64,000 bases of DNA from Scalesia atractyloides. Lineage: Eukaryota; Streptophyta; Magnoliopsida; Asterales; Asteraceae. The stretch lies in the NCBI GenBank assembly GCA_947069175.1, contig CAMTDV010000017.1, positions 35,535,126 through 35,599,125 of the forward strand, written 5' to 3'. The notes beneath the pieces were generated by a model, which was not told the origin of the DNA, did no database searches, and was given only the letters and a program-made list of their open reading frames with translations. Shown here one piece after another: positions 11,812-23,920 of this stretch. Numbering within the stretch: position 1 is the first letter of the stretch; every line of letters begins with the position of its first letter. The position numbers were made by a program, and so were the translations under genes.

Positions 11812-14447
11812 GTCCAGCCATTGAGTGTAACGAAAGTGGCTACGTGATTGTAATGATGTAGGTGTTAATCCCTTAAAAGAGCTCCTCCTGATTGCCACGA
11901 ACTCTTGATCAATTGACGAGTCAGACTAAAAGTAAAAGAAAGTCAAACTGTCCAATTTATAAAAATTCATAACTAACAATCTAGATGTTAAAAAATATGT
12001 TATGATGCACAAGCAAGTTAAAAATAAGTTTTAGAACTTATATAAACTGTTTTGGCTCGACAAGTCTCGATCTAGCATCGGTTTGCAACCGAAAGTCGCT
12101 ATATTTGACTTTTCATTGACTTTTGGTTCTGACCCAGTTTAGCCATTTTTGGCTACTGACTTTTGGTTACTTTAAGACCATAATTAAGTATAGATGACCT
12201 CCTAAAGTTTCGTCACTCGATTCATTAGAAATCTGAGTTTCTATGTAAGTTCCATAATTATTTATTAGAACTTTGCAAAAAGGTCCTTTTCATACAAATT
12301 AAGGTTTTAAACATACATGCATATAAAAAAATATGTTATAAACTGATTCCTAGTCATAATTTGATTATATTGATGTCAAGGATCTGATTCTAATCTGAGT
12401 TTTCACAAAAGATGCGTTTATGGCATTAAAATGACTAAAATGTCCTTTTCGGCATTTTAGAAATACTTAACATGATTTTATGACCAAGATGATATATTTA
12501 CTGATGTAATATGATAAGTAGGACCATTTGGAATAATCATTCAGATTATAACCTGAATGAAGGTTTAAGATTCGCTAATTGCTGATAAATGACTAGATTT
12601 CCCATTTTCACGCAAAATAATTTTAATCATTCTTTTTATGACCAAAACTTAAACCTACTGATGTAATAAGTTCAATGACATATTATCAGTATATAAAACA
12701 GGTCATAACTTCTGTTTAACTTAAAACATCGATTTAAATGGCATTTTAGGGACTTTTACGCCCTTTCAGCGCGTAGTATGGTTTAAAACCATAACTATGA
12801 GCTAAGACTTGATACCTACTGATTTATAAACTTATTTTCAACATCTTAACAGTAAGTACAAGTCCCGAACTCAGAACCCCAATTTTGGCTTCAAAGCTAT
12901 GTGTGAAATTACTAAAATGCCCTTAAGAGACATAGATTTTTACAAATTCGTCAAACACACATATTTGATATCCTACTGTTATAACATCATAAAATAAGTA
13001 TTTTTACAGAATATTAGCGACATTGACATCAGGTTCATTTTAAACATCTTTTATAACATCATAAAATAAGTATTTTTACAGAATATTAGCGACATTGACA
13101 TCAGGTTCATTTTATACATCTTTTATAAACACTAAAATGACCAAAATACCCTTGTAAAGCATAATTCAGTTTTGAATATTCCTCAGGCCTATCTTTTGCA
13201 AAGCTACTGATTTTATAACATATTTCAAACATATATTCATATGGAACTTATATATGACTCCTCCGGTTACCCGGTTTCACCTATGCGCGTTCGGTTAAGC
13301 TTACGTAGCTAATTTACGTACTTAAACCGAAACGGGTTTAACTTTGTCATTTCTCTATCAAAATCCAGAATGTTGTTGGTTTACCCATATTAGACAAGTT
13401 TATATACTTGTAGGGTCCAACTAACATCCTATTCCGGTCACCGCTTAATCTAGCATATCGTACCGTATTGTTTTAGCGTAAGACTAACTGGTTCAAGTCT
13501 AAGACTTAACTAAGGACCCGTTAGCATTCTAATATTGGTTAATACTTACCATCACTCCAGACTGAACGCCTTCTGGAAATTGTGCCTGTGCTTGTCATTG
13601 ATCTGCGGTTGAGTTCTGACTTTTAGAAGACTTAACTTCAGGTAAATACTCTTAACCTATTTTCCCTATACGGGCTTGGGATACGGTAAATTATTACCGC
13701 TTGGTCGGGTATGAAATATATGTTTTATCCAGTTGTGATAATTAACTAAAAATCACATAACCCGGTTTTGATCTGTTTTGTCTGAAACTCAAACATTGGG
13801 GGTGGGCTTGACCGTGTCCGGGATATACTTGGCTCACTAAAGTGTTAGTGGCCATGACTAAAGCATGGCGTGTAGGCATACACTGGGTAATTGCTAACTG
13901 CTTTCTTTGTGAAAGTTCAGAGTGGTGTGTTAGTCGATCATGTCTCGGTTTCTGTACCGGGCCCCATGTGTAAAAGCCTGACATGTAAATCTGTATACAA
14001 GGTCATTTGTACTGTCCCAAGTTATTTTACAAAATGTGCTAGTGCACCTAAAATCATTTTCGAAAGGGTTTTCAAAAGGAGTCGGTTGACAGTATTTACC
14101 AGTGTAAACTGACGTATTTTCAAATATTAAAATACAGGTACAAGTATGCAATAGGCCGGAAGCTGCGGGGCGTTGACATTAAGGAGTTACGACCTTAGAG
14201 TTGAGCCTGTAGAGTCTGATTTCATTTTGTATGTTATCCGATCCGCCTGTGGATCATATTACAAACCTTGTCTGTATATATTTACGTTTCGAACTCTGGA
14301 CACTTTATGCTTTGTAATAGTTTATATTTTACTCCAAGCCATCCGCTGTGTTGCTCTGTGTTGTAATTGCTTATGATGATATCAACTGTACGTCACGATA
14401 CTCCCCACAGGGCCCACCGGAATACACGTGGAAATCGGGGTGTGACA
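11812..14447 (+). repeat. Gyp-A 3' LTR, right part
   Basis: It resumes with the duplicated GTCCA and runs to the Tekay-type end CACGTGGAAATCGGGGTGTGACA. The last 800 bp match, in reverse orientation, the Gyp-F LTR at 56003-56781. The short frames within it do not resemble any protein. Confidence 0.72.
12981..13124. repeat. Tandem duplication, 2 x 72 bp
   Basis: The unit starting ATAACATCATAAAATAAG at 12981 is repeated at 13053 with about one difference. It lies inside the Gyp-A LTR and there is no sign of function. Confidence 0.9.
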
Positions 14448-14577
14448 CAGGTAAGCTGTTTGTCGTTCAAAAAAACCTAAAAGGAAAAAAATGTGCCTTT
14501 TGTGGGCTTCTTGGAATTAGGTTAGACGATGATACACAAGGCGCATTGCCCCAAGCCTTATTGCCCCTTGCATTTAA
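14448..14577. other. Unassigned spacer between Gyp-A and the TIR element
   Basis: These 130 bp follow the Gyp-A LTR end. I recognise neither a coding match nor an element end. The spacer includes a run of A residues and a short GC-richer part (14530-14570). Confidence 0.4.
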
Positions 14578-15638
14578 GGAGTTTTTCCCAAAAGAGTGTT
14601 GGTGGAAAAGTTATTTACCAAAATAGGTGATTTGAAAAATAATTACTAAATTAGGTGTTTTGCAATGATTTTTCAAATTGGTGAGGGTGGAAAAAATATT
14701 TACCAAAATGGATGATTTTAAAAAATATTTATTAAAATGAGTGTTTTTTTTCTTATTTCTTTATTATTAACTAAACTGTTTATTTTTTTTTTTCAGTTAA
14801 CCTAATATGTTTTTAATTTATTTTTCTCCAAAACAAATTACTCGTTATATTTTATTTACTTTTTTAACTAACCAAAATATAATTTTTTCTTAACGCTTTT
14901 TCTTTTATTTCTTTTTACATTTATATAAGCTAAATAATTCTAATATAAAGTTTACTCCTAGAGTTTTAGAGATGTAAACAATCACTAAAGTAGCACCTTC
15001 ATGTTTATTTATTTAACTTTAACCGAACAAATAATTGAACACAAATATGGTTTTCTTTTTTGTAAACAAGACATGTATTCATGTTTACATTAACTGAATG
15101 AAATAAATGTTGTTTGTGACCATCAAAAAATATATTGATAATAAAAAATAATAATACAGTATCAAGTTGGCCAATAAAATTACGAACCACAATCTATCTA
15201 AATATTTTGCCCACTGATTGTTAATAAAATTTATGTAATTATAGGAAACACTATATTATGGGTTTTCATTTGAATCGGTAATAAACTACACAGACAATTG
15301 TAAATATGAAAAATTACCCTTAAAAATATTATATTAGAACAGTAAATGAGAGGTATTAGCATTTAAAAATTAAATGAATTCAACGATTTCAATTTATTTT
15401 AACGTGTGTTTCATTATATAAAAAAATATAATAATTATTAAGTTAGTTAAAGATCTATATAATGAAATCAAAGAAATGAATATAAATGTGATAGGTTGAT
15501 TAAATAAAAATAGAAGAATTAAAATCAATTAGTTAAAAATAAAGAAACATAGAAAAACGCCCATTTTGGTAATTATTTTTCAAATCACCCATTTTGGTAA
15601 ATATTTTTTCTACCAACACCCTTTTAGGAAAAAACTCC
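14578..15638. mobile_element. AT-rich non-autonomous element with terminal inverted repeats
   Basis: The left end (GGAGTTTTTCCCAAAAG, then ACCAAAATAGGTGATTTG, 14578-14660) is the near reverse complement of the right end (15552-15638). The arms are about 85 bp. A second, degraded copy of the left arm follows at 14685-14750. The interior is AT-rich with no convincing ORF, as in MITE-like or small Mutator-like elements. I could not find a convincing target duplication, so the superfamily is open. Sire-2 is inserted 7 bp beyond the right end. Confidence 0.65.
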
Positions 15639-15645
15639 ACTTCAT

Positions 15646-16265
15646 TGTCAGGATCTAAGTTTGAATTACTTGTAGTTTTTGTTTCTAAGAATGGAAAATG
15701 GATTGAATTAGAAAGATATGCAGCGGAATTAATGGAAAACTTTTACTACAAGCAATTGGTCGTTTGTTTTCATCACCATCATGCTTTCAAGTTGATAAAC
15801 TTTGCATGTGATTCACAAACTCCCCTTAGCCAATTACAATCGTTTGATAGTTAGAAATGAAGAAGATAAAGTGTGAAATGATATTTTTCAGGAAGACAAA
15901 GTTAACTGTTACAACGTTCACCTATTTATACTAACTATCTAACCACTGAGCATCTTTTGTGACGTCATGGTTGATAGTGACAGCTAACAAAGTTATAACT
16001 AACTAAAACACTGCTAAACTAACTAAACTATCAGTGCATAGCACTATTACATTGAATAAAGTAAAAACTAGACTAAGCACTGATCTCTATCCTCTGATCT
16101 TGTTTCTTCTATCAGACCTTTGAACGATCAGATGATAGGAGCAGGTGTTTTGGGAAAGCAGTGTAAAGGTTGATCAGTGGTTCTAACCACTGATATGGAC
16201 CAAAGCTCGGATAGTGTATTTGGCTTTGATATCATCTGTTCCTTTGTTATGGTTCGACCCCAACA
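15646..16265 (-). repeat. Sire-2 3' LTR
   Basis: It runs TGTCAGGATCTAAG to GGTTCGACCCCAACA. It contains an inverted repeat of ATCAGTGGTT and AACCACTGAT with a 2-bp gap (16173-16194) and an intact TATA box (TATAAATAGG on minus, about 15921-15930). Confidence 0.92.
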
Positions 16266-16280
16266 ATCTCCCCCTGGAAC
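16266..16280 (-). promoter_or_regulatory. Sire-2 polypurine tract
   Basis: On the minus strand it reads GTTCCAGGGGGAGAT, next to the 3' LTR. Confidence 0.8.
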
Positions 16281-16358
16281 AGATGTTGCAAAACACTTGA
16301 TTATTCTTGGTTTTTATTCCTCAGAAGAAGTTCCCTGATTTGCCCTTTAAACTGTAAT

Positions 16359-19300
16359 TCAAAATTCAGAGATTTCATCATCATCATCATCCTTTTCGAG
16401 TGTCAGATCTAAAAGATCTTGAAGGTCTTCTGCATTTAGCTCATATGCAGCCTCCATGCTCCTCTTGACAGCATCACCATTAGACTTGAGCCGTGTCAAT
16501 TCATGGGAGCCTTTTTCGACTTTCCACTTTAGAATTTTTGGGTCTTCTGGCTTTGTAGGATGACCTTTATTTGTTGAGGTTTGAAGAGCTTTTTCTTGAA
16601 CAATCTTTGTCAATTCTGATCTTAGCTTTTCACTAGCTTCATCTGTGTGATAGTCAACCATATTTTTAATTCCCTCTTTGACGTGTTCAAACACTCTCTT
16701 GTCTTCTTCATCTATCTTTTCTTGCCTTTTAGTTGATTGAAAGCAAGGATGGAAGGGACAGATGATGAGATAGACTTTTTGGAGTGTTGAGCTTTATGAA
16801 CATCATCTGATGGAAGGTAAAATGGCTTAGGAGGCATGTTTGGATCTTTCTTCCTCCTCTCTTCTAACATCTTGTAATTATCAATCGACCTAGCTTCTCC
16901 CCATCTTATCACTTGGTTCCTTGAACCATAGTGATTCTGTATCAATTCTTCCCTCATCCTTTTAATCTTCAAAACTCTTTCAGGCATGTCTTTCTTATGT
17001 TTTTCCCAGTTAGGAGGAGTTGGCTTCTTGAGAGGGTCTTTCAACATTTCTTGCATTCTCTTAATTTCTTCTCTCAGCTCATCTATACTCCAATCCTTGA
17101 ACTGTGCCTTTGTTGCCTTATATTGCTTGTTCTTCATGATGTGTTCAATGAGTTCACTTTTAAGATACTGATCTTCCCTTTCTGACAGCTTGTTGCTCAG
17201 ATTTTTGACAAAATCTTGCAATGTTCTAGCCTCGCTTAGCTGAAAAGACATGATGGTTTGTATCTCTCTATCACTTTTACCAGCTTAATCTCTCTTTGCT
17301 ATATCCTCTTCTTGTTTTACTTTAAGTTCCAGGTAGTCATCAACATTTGCAGGTCTTGGATAGCCATCAAGAGATAATATAGTTCTTTTGTCAGGGTCTT
17401 CCTCAGAATAGAAGCTTAGATTTTCTTCCTTGACTGCTGGTAAATCAAGAGGATATTTCTTTGCTTCAGGTATAACTTTAAGGGGATTAGTGGTTGGATT
17501 TGAGGATGGTGGAAGCATTGATGCGGAATCAGTGGTTGTGATGATAAAGGAGTAGGAGCAGGAAAGATCTCTTCTTCATTTATAACTTTTGTAGTTCTTC
17601 TCCTCTTGAATTTGACCTTTGGTGATGATGGATGAGTTGGTATTCTGGTTGGTGTTGGTAGAGGTTGGGTGGATGTATTAAAAATGACCATGGTAGTGGA
17701 TGGGATAACATCTGCTGTAACCTCTGTTGCATCAACAGATGTTGACACAACAGTTGCTATAACATCTGCTGTGGTGGAAATGGGTATAGAAGTTGAAGTA
17801 AGTGTGCTTGATTTTTGAAGAACAGAGGTTTTAATGGTTGGATTTATAGCAGGCTCAGTTTTGGAAGGTGTGGATGTTGGTTGCCTTACTTTTTTAGCAG
17901 GTCTCCTCTTTGCTGAGGTATCAACCTCTTCCTTCTCTTTTTGTTGCTTAATCTTTTGCTCAACCAATACCTTACCATCAAGATACACTCTTCTCTTCTG
18001 CTTCTTATTTTCCCGGCCAAGATATCATCTGTTAAATCCTTTTTCTTTGAACCATCTGGCCTGGGAATATCCACTGTTGGCTTTGCCATTTGATCATCAA
18101 TTGTAAGCTTCTTCTGTCCCAAAGGTTTCTCCCCCCCTTTTGGCATCATCTTCAGTGTTTACAAAAATTACTGTGGGTGGAGCAGTACCAGTGGTTTGGA
18201 GAAGATGAGCTTTTATAGCTTTAATGTCTGCCCTTGTATCCATGAATCTTGCTTCAACCATGTTTCTTACTTCCTGCATTTGATGTTTATGTTGCTGATC
18301 AGAGAAGTGATTTTGTTGCTGAAACAGAGGTCTAGGGTTTGTTGTAGATCAGCAGTGGTTAAGACAGAGGGTTGGCTCTTTATAGCTAACAACTGGTTCA
18401 CAAGATTTTTTATCTCATCAACAGAAGTTTCAAGCGTTGATACTCTCTCCGTCAAATCTTTGTATTTTAGATCATCACCTACTTTAATAGGATCATCTGA
18501 ACTCCTACCTGAGGTGGTAGTTATATCTAAGGGATCATTAGCATGTGTTTTAACACTAGCTTCACCCTTGGATGTCCCTTGTTCATGGTACTGGGGACTT
18601 CCCACAACATCAGAGGTTACCTTGGTAGCCTCAACAGTAGTTGCCTTCAACAGAGACTTAGAAATGTAACCACTGTCCAAAGGTAAACTAGGTACTTTTG
18701 CAATTGTAGTGGCTACTCTAGTTGAACTATCACCAAGGGTTACATGTAACCCAATGGATGTAGCCTCTTCATTTGCTGATGGGCTAGCAAAGAATAGAGA
18801 ATCAGACCCAGCATCATGTTGGAGTATATTCTCATTGATAGGTTGGTGAGAAGTGCTGGATAATGTCTACTCTAGTTCTATTGCATTCGGCAAGGGTATA
18901 AAGGTTTGTGCTAGTGATTTAATTGGTGAAGGAATAGGTGCAGAAAGAGACATTGCCCTGAGAGAGGGGCTATGGAAGATAGAACCAAGTGGTCCTAGAG
19001 CTTCATAATTTGGTGTCCCTGTGTTTACAACCTGATCCTTTTGTGAGGATGCAGGAGGAGTTTCAAAGCCAGGTGAAGATCTCTCAACCATCTGTTGTGA
19101 AGCAGTAGCAGCAGTGGTTAGTGACATTGGTGTTGTCACAGGGTTTATATCTGGGATCTCATCTTCCAGAGGACCCTTTTTGGGTTTGGTGGGTTTTCTG
19201 GATATTTTTGTTGGTTTTTTTTGGTGATTTTAGGTGTGGGTTTCAGAGGAGTGGTTGCAACGCTCTGATCACCTAGAGTAGTGGGCTCAGTAGCAGGAGG

Positions 19301-20125
19301 AAGAGATTGAACATTTTGTTCTTGTAAAATTGGCTCATCCTCCTCTACTTCTGTTTTGGAAGCCTTTTCAAGATTTGTTAGTCGTGTAAAAAGTTCATGA
19401 GTTAGGCAGCCAGGTGTGGCACTGCACCTTGTTTACTTGCTTCAGATCTGATCTTGTAAATAAACACTCAAGAATCGAGGATGTATCAAGAAAGCTTTTC
19501 TTTTTGAAATATTTTTAAAATTATTCACAAGATCATTAAACAATACCTGGGAATAGTTAAAATCTGATTCAGTCAAAATTGCATATCCCAGATATTGCAT
19601 GTTCAATGGAATTTCATTGAAAGCAGTAGATTTTGCAGAGAGACATGTTAAAAGAGTATGGAAAAAGAATTTCATCTCTGCTGGAAAATGGGGTTTAAAG
19701 ATTGGCATACCTTTCAATTGGCCAGTGTAACCCCTTTCCACAAACTCTGCTTGTATCTCTCTTAAAGAAAAGGACACATGATGTGTCATATCATTCAGTT
19801 GAAAAACTTGAGAGATTGATTGTGGAGTTATTTGCATAGGAGTATCCCCAACCTTTGAGACTATAGCATAAGGAAAATCATCAACGGATGTTTTGACCTT
19901 AGTATTGTGCCAAAAATCTCGAAGAGATTCGATGTAAATCTTGGTTTTGACTTCGAGCATGTGTTTAAACTTTGATTCTCTTAGAACCCGAATCATTGTG
20001 TGGTATCGTGTGTTGATCTCGGTTTCTTCTAAGATTGCAGTTTAATTGTGTGGGGTTTTGATGATCAAGACTAATGGTGGTAATTCTTGCTTTGATTTTG
20101 CCTTTGATTTTGTTTTGGGAGCCAT
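16359..20125 (-). pseudogene. Sire-2 ORF3 (additional ORF of unknown function)
   Basis: It starts at the ATG at 20125 (MAPKTKSKAKSKQ) and ends at 16359 in an acidic tail (EKDDDDDEISEF). Parts in order: an N-terminal domain (19996-19442) with IESLRDFWHN, YLGYAIL and the motif HPRFLSVYL; a Ser/Thr/Pro-rich linker; TTTSGRSSDDPI plus coiled coil (TERVSTLETSVDEIKNLV); a helical segment (MVEARFMDTRADIKAI); a basic patch (PKGGEKPLGQKK); a Thr-rich spacer; and the C-terminal domain YPLDLPAVKEENLSFY to VDDYLELKVKQ (about 17455-17310), then more helical sequence. The YPRF/HPRF motif and C-terminal domain are shared with Sire-3. Its place after RNaseH is that of the Sirevirus env-like ORF. At least eight frame interruptions break it; the function is unknown. 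Confidence 0.75.
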
Positions 20126-20204
20126 GATTTGAATGAAAACTGTTTTGAGATTTGTGAAATTGACACAGTTTTGGTGAAACCTCTGGTCTGGATAGAACAT
20201 GGTT

Positions 20205-20330
20205 TTTTATAGGGTTTTTGAAAAAGTGATGATGACATGGCATCTGACGCAATGTCTGTCAAATAACATCTGTCCACGTGTAACCTCTGATTGAGAATGG
20301 AAGACAGATGTTTGGCAAAACCACTGCTTG
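20205..20330 (-). promoter_or_regulatory. Putative Sire-2 ORF3 promoter
   Basis: On the minus strand a TATA box (CTATAAAA, 20205-20212) lies 80 nt upstream of the ORF3 ATG. A CACGTG G-box is at 20275-20280 and an AACCACTG near 20318. The block around the G-box is conserved with Sire-1. Function is inferred from layout and conservation. Confidence 0.5.
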
Positions 20331-20533
20331 AAAGTTTTTGAAACTATCAGAGGATACACTTTTGACAGCGGATAGACTTTTCTAAATGAGCACTGTGTTT
20401 GTGCTATCAGTGCTTTGAACAGACTTTGAGGATATATTGAAAAATTCAATTTTTAACTATTTTTAAAGATGAATTTTTATTTTCTGAAAAATTTTAATGC
20501 TATTTACACATGGATCACAAAGAAATTTTGTTT

Positions 20534-22040
20534 TTAATCCATGTTTAGCATTCCAAGCCTAGAAATCAAACTGTCAAAAGTGTGAGCAGCAAGTGCTTTT
20601 GTCAACACATCTGCCAGTTGATCCTTAGTATGGACATGTTGTAAAGAAATCAAACCTTTTTCATAGCAATCCCTCACAAAGTGATGTCTGATGTCAATGT
20701 GTTTAGTGGTGGAATGAGAGACAAGATTTTTGATGATATTTTCTGCTGCTTGACTAACAATTTGAGTGGTGTTTTCAAAACAGTGATACCAAAATCCTGC
20801 AATTGATTTTGAAGCCACAGGATTTGAGCAGTACAACTTGCAGCAACTATATACTCTGCCTCAGCAGTGGATGTAGAAACTGCAACTTGCTTTTTGCTTT
20901 GCCAAGACACTAAGTAATCACGTAGGAATTGGGCTCCTCCAGATGTGGACTTCCTTGTTGTTTTACATCCAGCAAAATCACTATCAGAATATCCTGCAAG
21001 CTCAATGTTACCATTAGCTGGATACCAGATACCAAGTGTGGGAGCACCTTTTATGTATCTGAGTATCCCTTTTACAGCAATAAGATCTAATTTTCTTGGC
21101 AATGACTGGGATCTAGCATAAACACATGTTGCAAACATGATGTCTGGCCTTGATGCAGTTAGGTACAGTAAAGACCCAATCATGCTTCTATAATGTTTGA
21201 TCAACACGGTCATCTTTGCCATCAAATGTGACTAGCTTGGATGTTTCCATGGGTGTGCTGCAAGGTTTACAATCATCCATATCAAATTTCTTAAGTAGTT
21301 CTTTCACATACTTATTTTGATGGATGAAAGTGCCATGTTGCATTTGTTTGACTTGTAAACCAAGAAAACATTGTAACTCACCCATTGCACTCATCTCAAA
21401 CTCCGCTGCCATAAGTTTTCTGAACTCTTCACACATGGCAGTGCATGTGGATCCAAAAATGATGTCATACACATAAATTTGGACAAGCATCAAATCTTTT
21501 CCTTTCCATTTTAAAAATATGGTTTTATCAATCCTACCTCTGGTTAAACCAATGGATAAGAGAAAAGTGAATATAGTTTCATACCAGGCTCTGGGTGCTT
21601 GTTTTAGACCATAGAGTGCTTTGTTTAACCTGTAAACATGATCAAGATGAAATGCATCTTCAAAACCAGGAGGTTGACACACATACACTTCTTCCTTGAT
21701 CTTTCCATACAGGAATGCACTTTTGATGTCCATTTAGTACACCTTGATGTTGTGGTTGGCAGCAAAAACTAAAAACAGTCTGATGGCCTCCAATCTTGCA
21801 ACTGGAGCAATTGTTTCATCATAGTCTATGCCTTCTTCCTGTCTATAGCCTTGAACCACGAGCCTTGCTTTGTTCTTGACAACAATACCCCTTTCATCTG
21901 TTTTGTTCTTGAAGACCCACTTTATGCCAATAGGAGTAACGTCTTTTGGTAGTGGTACAAGTTCCCATACTTGTTGTCTTTTGAACTGTAGGAGCTCCTC
22001 TTACATGGCTTCTACCCAACTGTTGTCTTTTAGTGCCTCT
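20534..22040 (-). pseudogene. RT-RH: Sire-2 reverse transcriptase and RNaseH
   Basis: Copia RT motifs in order: VPLPKDVTPIGIKWVFK, ARLVVQGYRQEEGIDY, MDIKSAFLYGKI, LYGLKQAPRAWY and FLGLQVKQM. The catalytic box reads YVYDIIFGS rather than YVDD: the first aspartate codon is TAT (21467-21469), which should abolish polymerisation. RNaseH follows with SDSDFAGCKTTRKSTSGG, STAEAEYIVAASC and HIDIRHHFVRD, its three acidic sites visible, and ends at KDQLADVLTKAL. A TAA directly before MDIKSAFLYG, another stop near 22000, and frame changes near 21210 and 20830 also break it. RT after IN confirms Copia order. Confidence 0.88.
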
Positions 22041-23500
22041 TGGTACTTAACAGGTTGTGTGAGTGATAGAAAGCCAGCAAAAAGACAAATGTTTTGGGAT
22101 TGGCTTCTGGTGAGCACCCCTCATTGATGTTGCCAATAACTTGATCCACAAGATGGCTTTTAAGGAAAATCAATTCACCTTGATATGGGACAATGGCATT
22201 CTGAGGTGAAGCTTGCAGATGTGTATCATCTGAGTTATCCTCTGTTGGTGAATTTGCCTCTGATTGGAATGGTGGTGGAGGAATTGGTGGAATGGGTGTG
22301 AAAGTGGGTTGAATTTTGTCCATTTTTTGTGGACTTTATCAACAGATGTTTGGTTTTGAGAGCTGGCATAGGTTTGAGTATTAACCACTGTTGACCTGGC
22401 AGAGCTTTCACCATTGCTACTAACATCTGCTCCTCTGCCTGAAGGATAGATTTTGAAATTTGGAAGAATACAATCATATCCTTGCTCTTGATTTGATGAC
22501 TGTGGGGTACCTGCATGGTTAGTCTTGACAGACACGTCTTCAAATGTAAATTTAGATAGGTCAAACAATTCAGCAGGATTTGCTGGGATTTTCAAAGATG
22601 AGAGTTCATTGAACTTCACATTCAGAGTTTCTTCAACACACTTAGTCCTAGAGTTAAAAACTCTGTAGGCTTTGGCAGTGGTTGAGTATCCCAGAAAATA
22701 ACCATAATCAACTTTGGCTGCAAACTTGGATATTGAATCCTTTAAATTTAAAATGAAGCATGGGAAGCCAAAGACTTTAAAATAAGAGATCAGAGGTTTG
22801 ATTTTATAAAGCATTCATAAGCAGTCTTTTGATGCCTAGTTTATCAAAACTCTGTTTTGAACATAACAAGCAGTGTTTACAGCCTCTGCCCAGAAAGTCA
22901 AGGGTAAACCAGAATCTGCTAGCATGGTTCTTGCTGATTCAATCAAAGTTCTGTTTTTCCTTTCAACAACCCCATTTTGTTCTGGAGTTCTAGGGATGCT
23001 ATATTGCCTAACAATCCTTTTGACTCACAGAAGGCATCCAACTCTTTGTTCCTAAACTCTGTCCCATTGTCACTCCTAAATATTTTTACAGGGAGATCAA
23101 ATTGCTTTTCAACTTGTTTAACAAAGTTTTGTAAAATGTTTGCTGTTTCATCTTTAGAGTGTAAAAAGAAAGTCCATGTGAACCTGGAAAAATCATCAAC
23201 TATCACCAGGCAATACGTTTTGTGTTTTAAGCTCATGATTTTCACAGGTCCAAACAAGTCCATATGAAGTAACTGTAAGCACTGACTTGTTTTGGACTCT
23301 TTAATTGACTTGTAAGAACTTTTATGTTGTTTGCCTTTTAAACAGGAAACATAATGTTCTTCACAAGTAAATTTTTATGAGGCAAACCTCTGACAAGATT
23401 TAGTTTTGAGATAGTGGAGATGGTTTTTAGATTTGTGTGACCTAGTCTTTTATGCCATAATTCTGTTTCTTTGCTTAAAGAAACTAAGAACAAACATGCA
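22041..23500 (-). pseudogene. IN: Sire-2 GAG-pre-integrase and integrase
   Basis: The pre-integrase motif ELWHKRLGHTNLKT (about 23460) carries the zinc-binding His residues. The core follows: D in MDLFGPVKIMS, D in FRSDNGTEFRN, and the third acidic residue in a GVVERKNRTL-like stretch near 22980 reached only after a one-base frame change near 22995. Behind it are FWAEAVNTACY (about 22880) and a C-terminal part with YFKVFGFPCF and VDYGYFLGYS (22814-22170), leading into the poorly conserved linker to RT. Stops near 22818 and frame shifts prevent one continuous product. Confidence 0.85.
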
Positions 23501-23920
23501 TTTGACATAGGATTATCTTTTACCATATCCACCACATACACATTTCCTACCCTATTAGCAGTAAGTTGTGCTTTGCTCTCAGCAATTATTTGATTAATCT
23601 TTTTAACAACCCCTGGGCCTACTATCTGACAAGTTTCTTTTGTGAAGAAGGATCCATAACCTTTATCACTCATTTGTGAGACACTCAGAAGATTGAATTT
23701 TAGATTATCAATGAGATTCACATTTTCAAACTTGAGGTTTCTAGCCGAGACACATCATGACCCCAACACCTTCCCTTTTGAATTATTTCCAAAGGATATA
23801 CCACCCCCTCCATGAGCTTTAAAATCTCTGAGCAGTGCTTTACATCCTGTCATGTGCCTGGAGCCCCCACTATCTACATACCAAAGACTGTCAAGCAAGT
23901 AGAAGCTCCCTACACATGTT
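23501..23920 (-). pseudogene. PR: Sire-2 aspartic protease
   Basis: The active-site motif WYVDSGGSRHMTG is present (Asp-Ser-Gly at 23865-23873), followed by a glycine-rich flap-like stretch and FNLLSVSQMSDKGY (about 23690), typical of Copia protease before the pre-integrase domain. A TGA near 23757 interrupts it. It would process Gag-Pol. Confidence 0.8.

Larger units (their letters stand above)
1..14447 (+). mobile_element. Gyp-A: Ty3/Gypsy (Tekay-like) retrotransposon, 5' end outside window, 3' LTR split by Sire-1
   Basis: The domain order gag zinc knuckles, aspartic protease, reverse transcriptase, RNaseH, integrase and C-terminal chromodomain-like segment on the plus strand is that of a plant Ty3/Gypsy chromovirus. 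A purine-rich tract (4934-4948) precedes the 3' LTR, which opens TGTAACACC at 4949 and closes GGGGTGTGACA at 14447. The Copia element Sire-1 (5607-11811) sits inside this LTR, flanked by the 5-bp duplication GTCCA; without it the LTR is about 3.3 kb. The 5' LTR and primer site lie left of the window. Several stops and frameshifts mean it cannot make a full polyprotein. Assignment to Tekay is by remembered motif resemblance. Confidence 0.88.

Noticed and set aside
14348..14626. 92-codon frame crossing the end of the Gyp-A LTR
   Set aside because: It runs across the LTR end and into the TIR element, so it cannot be an old gene. No motif is recognised.
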